Source: DRTC01 sp964521025
Lineage (GTDB): Bacteria > Cloacimonadota > Cloacimonadia > Cloacimonadales > TCS61
Length of the DNA: 64,000 nt
Assembly (NCBI GenBank): GCA_964521025.1
Contig: CAZFPK010000001.1
Coordinates: 62,001 to 126,000 of the forward strand
Reading direction: 5' to 3'
Position 1 is the first letter of the stretch, and each line of letters starts with the position of its first letter. Below the pieces are notes generated by a model, which had not been told where the DNA came from, ran no database searches, and saw only the letters and a list, made by a program, of their open reading frames with translations. The position numbers and the translations under genes are program-made. Shown one piece after another: positions 44,548-53,784 of this stretch.

Positions 44548-44568
44548 TAAATTAATCAAGGAGTAATT

Positions 44569-46239
44569 ATGTATCCTGCATATATGATGAAATCTATCAA
44601 AAAAGTAGAAAGAACAAGAGCCAAACGACTGAAATTAGCAGAAAAACTAGGCAAAGAAGTATTTCCCGCCATGAACGAAGAAACCCAGAATGATATTCTA
44701 AGTAAATACCATCCCGATTATACTCCGGGAGCAAGAAAAGAGATCAGGATCGGACCGAACAAAGGTGAACAATTAACAAGTGATGTCGTTAATTTGCTGG
44801 AATCTTATCCCCGGAATAAAGTAAAAGATTTCGATCTAAAAAAAGTCGATTATGAAACAGATATGCTTATTATCGGAGCAGGTTCTGCCGGTCTCGCGGC
44901 AGCTCTGGAAGCATCCAATAATGGAGCAAGTTCCCTGGTCATTACAAAACTAAGACTTGGTGATGCCAATTCTATGATGGCTCAAGGCGGGATCCAGGCA
45001 GCGGATCAACCGGATGACAGTCCTGCCATTCATTATCTTGATGCGATCGGCGGAGGTCATTTCGATAATAAACCGGAATTGGTCGAAGCATTGGTAAAAG
45101 ACGGTCCGAAATCGATAAAATGGTTGGAAGAACTGGGAGTGATGTTCGACAAAAACCCGGATGGTTCGATGATGGTCAAATCCGGGGGAGGAACGAGCAG
45201 GAACAGGATGCATTCAGGCAGGGATTATACAGGAGCAGCTATTTGTCGTGTTCTCCGCGATGAGGTTTACAATCGACCCGGTAAGATCAGATTTATCCAA
45301 TATACAGCAGCTACGGAATTGATCCTCGATGATAAAGGACAGGTTGCAGGAGCTATAGTTTATCACATGGAAACAAAAAAATATGCCCTTATTAAAGCAA
45401 AAACCGTGATCATCTCCACCGGTGGATTTGGCAGGCTTCATATCCGCAACTTTGAAACAACAAATCATTATGGAGCAACTGCCGATGGACTGGTTCTCGC
45501 TTATCGAGCCGGAGTTAAACTACTTTATATGGATTCTGTTCAATATCATCCGACGGGAGCAGTATATCCTGAACAAATAGTTGGTTTTCTCTGCACTGAA
45601 AAAATACGTGGTTTGGGAGCTCAACCTGTTAATAAAAACGGCGAACTTTTTGTCTATCCTCTCGAACCAAGAGATATAGAAGCATCCTCATTTATCCGGG
45701 AATGTGCTAACGATATGGGAATAGAGACTCCTTCAGGTCTGAAAGGAATCTGGTTGGATTCTCCTTTGATAGAAAAACTAAGCGGTGAAGGTACTATAGA
45801 AAAAAATCTCCCGGCTATGTTCAGACAATTTAACAGGTTCGATATCGATATCAGGAAATATCCCATGTTGGTTTATCCAACTCTTCATTATCAAAACGGC
45901 GGCATCGAGATAAATGAAAAAGCAGAAACAACTATCTCCGGATTATATGTAGCAGGAGAAGCTTCCGGAGGTGTTCACGGCAGGAACCGCTTGATGGGAA
46001 ATTCACAACTCGACTTGATCGTGTTCGGGAGAAGAGCCGGAAAAAATGCTGCGGAAAAAGTGAAAGAAGGGATAAAACATGGAAAATTATCTCTCGATCA
46101 TGTTACTGCTTATTCCAGAGAAGTAAAAAAAATCGGAATCGATAAAGATAAAATCTCGCCAATCATCCTCCCTGATTATATCCCAGATCATGTGAAAGCG
46201 AAACAACTGACACTTAAATATTTCGGAACTTTAACATAG
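44569..46239 (+). CDS. Fumarate reductase/succinate dehydrogenase-like flavoprotein subunit
   Basis: A 556-residue FAD enzyme. A 95-residue N-terminal extension is followed by the Rossmann loop IIGAGSAGLAA. The family signatures are present: YHPTG, TEKIRGLGA (catalytic Arg), LHYQNGGIEIN and GGVHGRNRLMGNSQLDLIVFGRRAG. The His that carries covalent FAD in E. coli FrdA (RSHT) is Asn 134 here (DANS), so FAD is probably bound noncovalently, as in soluble fumarate reductases or NadB. With the Fe-S subunit it would form a two-subunit complex that reduces fumarate or oxidises succinate. NadB-like blocks (LVEALVKDGPKSIKWLEELGVMFD) also occur, but NadB has no Fe-S partner. Confidence 0.9.
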   Translation: MYPAYMMKSIKKVERTRAKRLKLAEKLGKEVFPAMNEETQNDILSKYHPDYTPGARKEIRIGPNKGEQLTSDVVNLLESYPRNKVKDFDLKKVDYETDMLIIGAGSAGLAAALEASNNGASSLVITKLRLGDANSMMAQGGIQAADQPDDSPAIHYLDAIGGGHFDNKPELVEALVKDGPKSIKWLEELGVMFDKNPDGSMMVKSGGGTSRNRMHSGRDYTGAAICRVLRDEVYNRPGKIRFIQYTAATELILDDKGQVAGAIVYHMETKKYALIKAKTVIISTGGFGRLHIRNFETTNHYGATADGLVLAYRAGVKLLYMDSVQYHPTGAVYPEQIVGFLCTEKIRGLGAQPVNKNGELFVYPLEPRDIEASSFIRECANDMGIETPSGLKGIWLDSPLIEKLSGEGTIEKNLPAMFRQFNRFDIDIRKYPMLVYPTLHYQNGGIEINEKAETTISGLYVAGEASGGVHGRNRLMGNSQLDLIVFGRRAGKNAAEKVKEGIKHGKLSLDHVTAYSREVKKIGIDKDKISPIILPDYIPDHVKAKQLTLKYFGTLT

Positions 46240-46543
46240 AAAACCATCCTGCTATCCTACTTTTATTCTGGTAATGGTGGGGGTAAAATATACAAGAATG
46301 ATTTAGTTTAACACTTCAGTATCGGAATATTTTGTCCGTTTGAATAGGACACTTTATTTACAGCTCTTAATAACACTGGTTTCCTAGAAAAACAGATATT
46401 GTTATTCAATCCATACTCCGAAGTTCAGCGAAGAATGAATAAGGAACTCGTTTTGGGACAAGACACCCGTCGAAATAAAAGAATTATTAAATGACCAAGA
46501 ACCAAACTTACGATTTTGAAACAGGATAAATTCTCTATCAACA
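46240..46543. other. Gene-free gap between convergent genes
   Basis: 304 bases between the flavoprotein (+) and the GNAT gene (-). I see no coding region, RNA gene or strong hairpin. Confidence 0.6.
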
Positions 46544-47113
46544 CTACCATTCATTTCCGTTAATATCAAAATCCGAATCACGCCATTCGGAAACCGACAT
46601 TTTCGCCGGATAGATCATTTTTATACAAGAATCATCTTTATCTTTTTCATTGTTCTGATTGGTGAAATAAAAAGTGTTATTAACTTCAATCCAACCTAAT
46701 TTTAGATAAAATCCCGATACTTGAGGTCCACAAAAAAGCAATCCATAATCGAATTTCTGACTCTCGATTAAATATTCCTGGGCTTCAAGCATACATAATT
46801 TTGCTGCTCCAAAACCTCGATATTCCGGTAAAGAACAGACATTTCCAATCCCACCGATAAATAAATTTCTCTTGAAATTGGAAATCTCTCGGTTGTGTAA
46901 CCAAGTAACTGCAATAACTTTTGAATTAATGAGAGTAACAAACCAGATATCTTTTTCTAATGGTTGTGTATTTGTCCATCTTCGATGTTGAAAAATCTTA
47001 ACATCCGGAAAGGCTCGAGATAAAACATTTCTTATCTGTTTGTCGATATCGGGTGGAAGATTTTTTTCTAAATAGTATTTGGTGATGAATGATTTGTTTT
47101 TCAGTTTATTCAC
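46544..47113 (-). CDS. GNAT family N-acetyltransferase
   Basis: A 189-residue acetyltransferase fold: the acetyl-CoA-binding stretch IGNVCSLPEYRGFGAAKLCMLEA matches motif A (V..L.PxYRGxG.A..L), and GLLFCGPQVSGFYLKLGWIEV is the usual GNAT motif B. Substrate is unknown. Its start overlaps the stop of the SagB-like gene by 8 bases, so it is cotranscribed with it. Confidence 0.88.
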   Translation of the reverse strand: MNKLKNKSFITKYYLEKNLPPDIDKQIRNVLSRAFPDVKIFQHRRWTNTQPLEKDIWFVTLINSKVIAVTWLHNREISNFKRNLFIGGIGNVCSLPEYRGFGAAKLCMLEAQEYLIESQKFDYGLLFCGPQVSGFYLKLGWIEVNNTFYFTNQNNEKDKDDSCIKMIYPAKMSVSEWRDSDFDINGNEW

Positions 47114-48158
47114 CCTCTCTTTTGTTCTCCAATTTCCCCAAAGGCATAATATAAAGCGGTTCTTCCTCTCTGGTCATATTAATAGCCAACTTCACTTTCA
47201 GATCATCGAAAGCACCAACAGCGCAGGTTCCAATATTCAATGACACTACTTGCAGATAAACATTCTGAGCGGAGTGACCGAGATCCATACAAACATAGCG
47301 CTCTCTACCCCGCTCTCCGTATCGTTGCGTAGTTCGTTTGAATATGGCAGAATAAACAAGCGAAGCAGGTGCATCTCTTATCATTTCCTGATGATATGCG
47401 GCTTTGTATAACTCATTCCGTTTATCATCATCTGAAATCTTCAGCAGTTTATGACCATCAGGTTTGTATTTGTAGATTCCGACCGGCAGGTGGGTCACAT
47501 TTTTAACAACAACATAGATTTCTAACGGATAAGTTGCACCGGCAGAAGGTGCGGTTTTCAATCCTCCGCGTAATTGTTCCGGCATTCCTTCCTCATAAAA
47601 GGTTACACCATAAGCAGCCCAGAAAATTTGGGAGATTTCTTTGATTGTCAAAGGTTCTTCCGTATAACTCCTGATCGACCTTCTCTCCAATAAAGTTTCT
47701 TCGATGGAAGTATTGCTGAAATAATCCGGTTCGGGTAAATTGATAATCTCATTCTCCGGATGTTTTTTCGGAAGATCATCTTCCAGTTTACTCAATTTGT
47801 TTTGAAGTTGAGCAACCAGATTCTTGAATTGCATATTCTTTTGTAATGACTCCAAATCTTTATCCTCCTGTAGCCAGTTCACGTCCAACCAACCGGTTTC
47901 TATCGCTTTTTCCAGGTTTGATAATGCTTTCTCATTATTTCCAATCAAAGCCCAACAGCTGGCAACATTATAAAAATCTTCCCTGCTGGGATTTCCTATT
48001 TTGAAGGCTTCTTCGGATAATTCTGCTGCTTTCAGATATTTTTTCTGATTGTATAAAGATGTTGCTTCGGTCATCATCTCTACATAAGATTTTGCATCAA
48101 GATCAGAAAAAACAAAACAAACAAGAAAAGCAATAAATGACAATCTGAATTTCATCAT
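47106..48158 (-). CDS. Secreted TPR - SagB-type nitroreductase
   Basis: A 350-residue protein with a signal peptide (about 1-22), two TPR-like repeats (about 25-115) and a nitroreductase/SagB-ThcOx domain (about 155-340): LLERRSIRSYTEEPLTIKEISQIFWAAYG, TAPSAGATYPLEIYVVV, HQEMIRDAPASLVYSAIF and YVCMDLGHSAQNVYLQ. These FMN enzymes oxidise azolines to azoles in some RiPPs or act as general oxidoreductases. A signal peptide on a SagB-type enzyme is unusual and places it outside the cytoplasm. GGAGGG precedes the ATG pair. The next gene upstream is the interrupted barrel gene, ending 13 bases away. Confidence 0.88.
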   Translation of the reverse strand: MMKFRLSFIAFLVCFVFSDLDAKSYVEMMTEATSLYNQKKYLKAAELSEEAFKIGNPSREDFYNVASCWALIGNNEKALSNLEKAIETGWLDVNWLQEDKDLESLQKNMQFKNLVAQLQNKLSKLEDDLPKKHPENEIINLPEPDYFSNTSIEETLLERRSIRSYTEEPLTIKEISQIFWAAYGVTFYEEGMPEQLRGGLKTAPSAGATYPLEIYVVVKNVTHLPVGIYKYKPDGHKLLKISDDDKRNELYKAAYHQEMIRDAPASLVYSAIFKRTTQRYGERGRERYVCMDLGHSAQNVYLQVVSLNIGTCAVGAFDDLKVKLAINMTREEEPLYIMPLGKLENKREGE

Positions 48159-48171
48159 TCCCTCCTTTTTT

Positions 48172-50373
48172 TTACTGCATATTAAAAGTATAACTCACCT
48201 TCAAAAAATAAGTCATCATATCTTCCTGAAAACGCAGCATCTTTTGAAGATGTTGTTGATTTTGCGAATCCCATATCGTTCCTTCATAATCTTCATCATA
48301 CCAACTATTCGATGCTCCCAGATAAACAGCAGCATTGGCACTCGGTTTATAGGTGAAGAGCGGATAGAGATTTATTCTTTGATATTGGTAATCATCAACC
48401 TGAATGTCGTTGTTCGTCAGTTGCAGGATAGCTCTTATCCAGAAATTTTTATGAAATTGCAGTTTCAGTTTTGTCTCGTAAGTTCGTGCGATGTAAAATG
48501 TTTTTGATTCGTGATAACGCTGCTTGAATTCCAATTCAATATTGTTGGAAGGTCGGAGACCAAGAGTTGTTTCGTATTTCTGATAATCTGCTGTTTCTCC
48601 CTGATCATAACCGTAAAAAAGATTCTGACCATCCACAAGAAGTAAAACAAGTTTGAGTTGTTTAAGTGGTTCATATTCCGAGTAAAACCAGGGATAATAC
48701 ATATAAAAATCTTCTCCCAGGTAGTTTTCCATTTGATACTCAAAACCAGTCCAAATATTCATTTTGTTCTAAAAAACTCCTCCGCCCATTATTTCCCAGT
48801 AAAATGATTTGATGTCATTAAAATTGAAATCATATTTGATATTTTGCGTGGAAGCAAATTCCAGGTAACGGATAAAATCCTGATCGGTTTTTGCATGAAC
48901 TTGATACTCGGTTCTGTTGGTGAAAAAATTGAAATCCCTTTCCGTTACAAAACCAAGATCAGCAGCAAAATCTACTGTAATTGCTTTTGTTTCAAAATTG
49001 ATGAACCATTTGCTGTTATAAAAATCGAGATCAAAAGCATGAGCATATCCTTTTTTCTGCTCGATCTCTCCATTTTCCGTTTCCATTTCGCTGGAACTGA
49101 TAACAACCTGACCGTCACAATTGAAAAGATCCAGAAAGCGGTGGTTTGTGTCCAGACTAACAACATAATTTTCAAATACTTTGAATTTGCGGAAAGTACC
49201 GGCTACTCGTAAGAAGGAATTCCCTTCCCGGAATTTGCGATTGAAAGTAGCGAAACCGAAAGGAGTATCTGTTGTTCCTTCAAATCCGAAACGAGAACCT
49301 TCCGCTTTTTCATCGACTGCACCGAGAGCATAAACTGTTGTCTTCCCGAACGAACCGGAAAGTTTTGCACCATATTTCGGGTCAACAATCTGCCTTGTAT
49401 GAAAGATGTTGATATCTGTTCGGAAAGGATTTGTCTCCTCGATGAAAAAAGGTCTTTTTTCCGGAAAATATCGCGGGTAACGGAGATTCACATCGACTTC
49501 GAGTTGGTCTGCTTCAATCGTATTAAAATCAGGATTTATGGTTGCGTTCAAGGTCAGGTTGGAGTTCGGTTCAAAAAAGATATTCAATTCGGGTTCAAAA
49601 TCTTTCTCGGAAGTTTTTGTTTCGATATTATAACCAAGAGAATCGGGAAATATTATTTTATCTTCCGAAAAAGTTCCAATCGCTGACGGAATAACCTTCA
49701 AATTCATCTTTGTGGGAAGTTCCTCGAACTGGAAAATTCCATAATTATCATAAAAATTCCCGCCTCCTCGTTTGACGGGAAAACTTGTTATCTCTTCATT
49801 CCTTTCCGGAATAGTTCTTTTCAGGAATCCGCCCCAGCTGACATTTTTCCCGCTTTTATATTTCAGACTTTTTAAAGGAATAGCGATCTCGACCAGCCAA
49901 CCGAAATCCGTTCTGCTGCCGCTCGATTCGAAATAAAAATCGATGGTGGGATCGATATCTTCGATGACGATTCCGTCCGCTTGTTCCCCATTAGCATTGG
50001 CAACGACATAATATGCCCTGTCATTTGAGTGAAATGTATCGAGGAAGAGAAACACTCTATCCGTAGTGTAAATCGCATCTCTCTGACAATGATGATAACG
50101 GATGAGAGATTTGTCCTGCATATAACACTTTGCCAGAGCGTAAATATTTTTATCATCATAACCGAGATAGAATTCCGTTTTTTCCGAAGGTTCGGTGTTG
50201 TCTCCGGGAGTGGTTTGAAAGAATTTATCCCGCTGAATTGATTTATCCCATTCGTTCGCCGAGATTTTTCCATCTATGATGGGAGGAGTTGTTAGTTTTG
50301 GGATTTGGAAGTGTTCTTTGGCATTTAAGCAACATATTGAAAATATGAGAAATAAAAGAATTGTTGTTTTCAT
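48172..50373 (-). pseudogene. DUF5916-type CBM9 + outer-membrane barrel protein, interrupted by an in-frame TAG
   Basis: The first 534 codons give a signal peptide, an N-terminal CBM9-like sandwich (about 25-220, PPIIDGKISANEWDKS, KTEFYLGYDDKNIYALAKCY) and the start of a barrel (LNPDF-like NATINPDFNTIEADQLEVDVNLRYPRYFPEKRPFFIEE). At 48769-48771 a TAG stops the frame, but the same frame continues (NKMNIWTGFEYQ...) for 198 codons to a C-terminal LKVSYTFNMQ, which matches the barrel end KVSYTF of the intact paralog at 61649-63703. No indel is needed, only a CAG-to-TAG-type change. Other genes here use TAG as a normal stop. It could be a nonsense mutation, a population variant or a suppressed codon. 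Confidence 0.88.
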
Positions 50374-50403
50374 TTTATCTCACTCGAATCCTCTTTTTGA
50401 AGC

Positions 50404-50612
50404 GCAATAACCGCGTTAATGCATAACACCGAAGTCGTTTTCATATCTAAAATAACACGGTTATTTTACTCCATATCGAATTTGTGAAGTCTTTGATACT
50501 TACCAAATTTCAATTCATCTTAAAAAATTCAAATCCAGCAGTTGCCTGATTGGTAAGTTTTTCTCAATCAAGATGATTGAGTTACTTTCTCAACAGGATT
50601 GTTTGAGTTACA
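50404..50612. repeat. Repeat mosaic upstream of the barrel gene
   Basis: AATAACCG / CGGTTATT arms (about 50407-50468), then the GTGAAGTCT...GGTAAGTTT module (50478-50562), then CTCAATCA-AGA-TGATTGAG-TTAC (50563-50585) and CTCAACAGGATTGTTTGAGTTAC (50589-50611). A GACTT/GAAGTC piece with GACTCGA-like ends lies at about 50675-50733. The whole 362-base gap is non-coding. Confidence 0.87.
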
Positions 50613-50735
50613 TTTACCCTGAAAATCCTGTTATCCTATCTAATCTCTAATGCTTTTTTAAAGTTATTCTCAATTCGACGCTTCAGACTTCACTTCGTTT
50701 CGCCTTGACAGGTCGCTTTGAAGTCGAGTCTAACT

Positions 50736-52067
50736 TTAGCCAGGACTCACGGAAAGATTTGTTTTCAATCCAGCATCCTCACCTTTTCCGGAGACAGTCA
50801 AACCCTCGAACTTAATCCAAGGATAGAGATGATAGCCGGAATTCACTCTTTCGGATGAGATTTGTTTGATATTCTTCAGCATCTCGACCAGATTTCCGGA
50901 AACCATTGTTTCGCTGATGGGATATTTTATCTCGCCGTTTTCGATGTAATAACTGTTCTTGGCAACTCCGCTGAAATCACCGTTATCGCTGGGATTTCCT
51001 CCGCTGAAACGACAAAGCAGGATTCCCTGTCTGGTTGATTTGATGATTTCTTCATAAGAAACATCTCCCGGTTCGATAATGTAGTTTCCTCCCATATTAA
51101 CTGCCTTAGGAAGTCCGGTTTTTTTGGAGCCGTAAAGTCCCAGGAGGAATGTTTTCAGAATTCCTTTATCGATGACGGTGCTGTCTTTTGCTTCAAAGCC
51201 GTCCGGAGTAACGAAATAATTAGCAGCCAGTTCTTTTGATAAAGGTTTTGAGTGCAAAGTGAACCTGCTATCTGCGATCACTTTTTTCAATTTGTCTTTA
51301 TAAACCGAAGTTTTCGTAATGAGCGGGTAATCATAAAGATAGCGAGTAATGCTGCCGATAATATCATCCATACAATCGGGAGTAATGATCACATTTCCGA
51401 CGAATTTTTCCGGGATCGGATGCGTTTCGGTTTGTTCGGAAGACTGCTGCATTAACCTGTCGAAAGATGCTAATTCTTTGAATGGTTTATCCAGATCTTT
51501 GGTTAGAGCAAAAGAATAATTGAAGGAAGAAGTTTTCTTTCCCTTCTTGGTCGTGAACATCGCCACAAAAGTATAAAGACTGTTTCGGGTAGTGAATTCT
51601 ACTCCATTGGAATTAATGAATTTACTATTCCTTTTGGTGAAATCAAAGATCAATTCTTCCAGTATTGTGTCCGGATAAGTTTCTTTTGCCCAAGCCATAA
51701 ATTCGGTCATGCGGGAATACATTTTGTCCAGATCCGGTTTTTCCGGCCCGGAAGAAAATTCCTTTGCCGGCTGTTTTTCGGAAATATCGTTTGCCGGATC
51801 CGGCTGGGAAGACTCCGCCAGTTCGATAACCTGCTTCACTGCTGCATCTACAGGTCGTTTATCGAGTTTGTTGATGGTAGTCGAGCCTTTCTTATCCTGC
51901 AGAATTCCGGTCAAAGAGAGATTATTATTGAAAGTAGTGCGGAAAAGACTGATTTCTCCAGCTACCACATTCAGTTCGTGTTTTTCACTTTTTGTGAGAG
52001 AACACTGGACTTTTTCCGCTCCTGATTTGAACAGAGATTCTTGAGCATATTTGAGTATGTTTTCCAT
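50736..52067 (-). CDS. pmbA: TldE/PmbA-like subunit of the TldD-TldE peptidase
   Basis: A 443-residue TldE/PmbA homolog: CSLTKSEKHELNVVAGEISLFRTTFNNNLSLTGIL, FTKRNSKFINSNGVEFTTRNSLY, FVGNVIITPDCMDDIIG and GGNPSDNGDFSGVAKNSYYIENGEIKYPISETMVSGNLVEMLKNI. TldE lacks the protease motif and partners with TldD, the zinc catalytic subunit, to cleave unfolded peptides such as microcin precursors and CcdA. Its ATG overlaps the TldD stop (TAATG), with GGAGG inside the end of tldD: strict coupling. Confidence 0.95.
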   Translation of the reverse strand: MENILKYAQESLFKSGAEKVQCSLTKSEKHELNVVAGEISLFRTTFNNNLSLTGILQDKKGSTTINKLDKRPVDAAVKQVIELAESSQPDPANDISEKQPAKEFSSGPEKPDLDKMYSRMTEFMAWAKETYPDTILEELIFDFTKRNSKFINSNGVEFTTRNSLYTFVAMFTTKKGKKTSSFNYSFALTKDLDKPFKELASFDRLMQQSSEQTETHPIPEKFVGNVIITPDCMDDIIGSITRYLYDYPLITKTSVYKDKLKKVIADSRFTLHSKPLSKELAANYFVTPDGFEAKDSTVIDKGILKTFLLGLYGSKKTGLPKAVNMGGNYIIEPGDVSYEEIIKSTRQGILLCRFSGGNPSDNGDFSGVAKNSYYIENGEIKYPISETMVSGNLVEMLKNIKQISSERVNSGYHLYPWIKFEGLTVSGKGEDAGLKTNLSVSPG

Positions 52068-53446
52068 TATTTACCTCCGATATTGACTTTACATTTGATG
52101 GCTGGTCCGCCCATTCCAACCGGGATCATCTGCTTTTTCCCGCACATTCCGCCGCAACTCCAAACCATATCATCCGAAATCATAGTTACAGTTTTCAAAA
52201 CATCGAAGGCAATTCCGCTGATAGTCGTATCTTTGATCGCTTTCCCGAGTTTTCCGTTTTTAATTTCATATCCCTGCACAATTCCGAACATAAATTCGCT
52301 GGTAGAATCTGCCTGTCCGTTGGAAGATTTCATCAGATAATAGCCGTTGTCGATGGAAGCGATCATATCTTCTAGTTTGTCTTTCCCGGGAATAAAAGCA
52401 GTATTTCTCATCCTGACGAGCGGTTCGTCAGAAAAAGTATAAGCACGCGCATTTCCGGTCAATTCCATCTGAAAATGATTCGCATATTCTTTGGTGTTCA
52501 GATATTTTTTAAGAATTCCATTTTCGATGATAACCGCATCTTCCGCTTTGGTTCCTTCATCATCGATAAAGAGCGGAACCGGACACAATTTTCCATCATA
52601 ATGATTGGCAAAATCTACGAGATTTACCATCTCTGACGCAACTTTCTGATTGAGAAAATCTCCGGCAACAGAACCACCTTTGACGATATCCGCTTCGGTT
52701 GTATGACCGATCGCTTCGTGTGCTAGAATTCCCGCCAGATCAGCATCGAGAATACAATTGTGAATTCCTGCTTCCGCATAAACTCCTTCCGATTTTTTGA
52801 TGAGATGTTCATACTGCTCACCGAGTTGGGGGAAAAGTTTCTTTGGATCGTCAAAATTGTCCTCGAACTGTCCTAAACCGCCGTAAACTTTATAAAGTTC
52901 ATAAGGTTGTCCGTCTTTCTCGACTGTCATCGTTACATAACTGATCGTTCTGGGGATCATTGAAAAAGAAGTCGAACCGTCGGAAGTGAGCAGCAATTTC
53001 TCCATATCGAGACACGCCATAACAACCGTTCTGGAAGTCAGTTTCGTGAATTTCTCTTTGATGTAATCATCGATTTTCTGCATGAATTCAATTATCTCTT
53101 TCTGCGATTTTTTCGGTTTAGTCGTAGTGAAATCATTTTCCGAACTGCCTTTTCGGTTAGGAAGTTCCGGTTTTTTCCGGTCTTCTTTGGAACTGATAAA
53201 TTTCGCATTTTTGGTTGCAGATGCAATCACCTGCTTGATAGTTTCCTTCTCAAGTTCCGGATTGGAAGCAAAACCCCAGAATCCGTCCTTGTAAACACGT
53301 GCAGAAACTCCACCAGTAGCGGTTCTGCTGTTACTCATAATGTCGCCGTTGACCATCGTGATTCGAATATCCCGATTTTCCTGAACGCGCAGTTCAGTGT
53401 ATTCGGTGAAATACTTCGAATACTTGCTTAAGTCTTTTAGAATCAT
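52067..53446 (-). CDS. tldD: TldD metallopeptidase subunit
   Basis: A 459-residue TldD homolog. The HExxxH zinc motif is intact (LAHEAIGHTTEAD), followed by VNLVDFANHYDGKLCPVPLFIDDEGTKAEDAVIIENGILKKYLN and an end that fits the family (GIAFDVLKTVTMISDDMVWSCGGMCGKKQMIPVGMGGPAIKC). With TldE it forms a heterodimer that hydrolyses unfolded peptides in a channel. It begins the two-gene unit with AAAGGAG upstream. No RiPP precursor is visible nearby. Confidence 0.96.
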   Translation of the reverse strand: MILKDLSKYSKYFTEYTELRVQENRDIRITMVNGDIMSNSRTATGGVSARVYKDGFWGFASNPELEKETIKQVIASATKNAKFISSKEDRKKPELPNRKGSSENDFTTTKPKKSQKEIIEFMQKIDDYIKEKFTKLTSRTVVMACLDMEKLLLTSDGSTSFSMIPRTISYVTMTVEKDGQPYELYKVYGGLGQFEDNFDDPKKLFPQLGEQYEHLIKKSEGVYAEAGIHNCILDADLAGILAHEAIGHTTEADIVKGGSVAGDFLNQKVASEMVNLVDFANHYDGKLCPVPLFIDDEGTKAEDAVIIENGILKKYLNTKEYANHFQMELTGNARAYTFSDEPLVRMRNTAFIPGKDKLEDMIASIDNGYYLMKSSNGQADSTSEFMFGIVQGYEIKNGKLGKAIKDTTISGIAFDVLKTVTMISDDMVWSCGGMCGKKQMIPVGMGGPAIKCKVNIGGK

Positions 53447-53524
53447 AGTTCTATCTCCTTTTATTTTTTATCCACGAATTACACTAATTTCACTAATTTA
53501 ATTAACAACGAACAAAACGAACAT

Positions 53525-53784
53525 TGAAAAACCTTGAAAAAGTTTATAAGAATTCACTTCCTGCTTAACTTTTTCAAATGTTTCCTCGCAAATTTGTGAA
53601 GTCTATAAAAGACTTACCGAATTTTATCATTTCTTTTAATTCTCTGATAAACTTCACAAGTTTTGAAAACTTGGTAAGTTTCATTTTCCAACCATTGAAA
53701 ATGACTTAATCACCTTCGGTGATTTTAGAAAAAATTCCGCTGGTAGAGTCCGTTTTCAAGGTTTCTCGAAATTGAAATTTCGAG
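53525..53784. repeat. Four-module repeat mosaic between M29 peptidase and tldD
   Basis: CCTTGAAAAAGTTTATAAG...AACTTTTTCAAATG (53527-53580), GTGAAGTC...AACTTCACAAG...ACTTGGTAAGTTT (53588-53680), the CCATTGAAAA...AATCACC-TTC-GGTGATT...GTTTTCAAGG module (53690-53760) and CTCGAAAT-TGAA-ATTTCGAG-TTAT (53765-53788). The last hairpin reaches into the M29 stop codon. Confidence 0.9.

Noticed and set aside
48769..48771. TAG recoding in this organism
   Set aside because: TAG terminates other well-defined genes here (for example pgpH, the beta-helix and lipoprotein genes), so one in-frame TAG is better read as a mutation.
47106..53446. RiPP biosynthetic cluster
   Set aside because: SagB-type and TldD/E genes are close, but no YcaO, radical SAM, transporter or precursor gene is visible.
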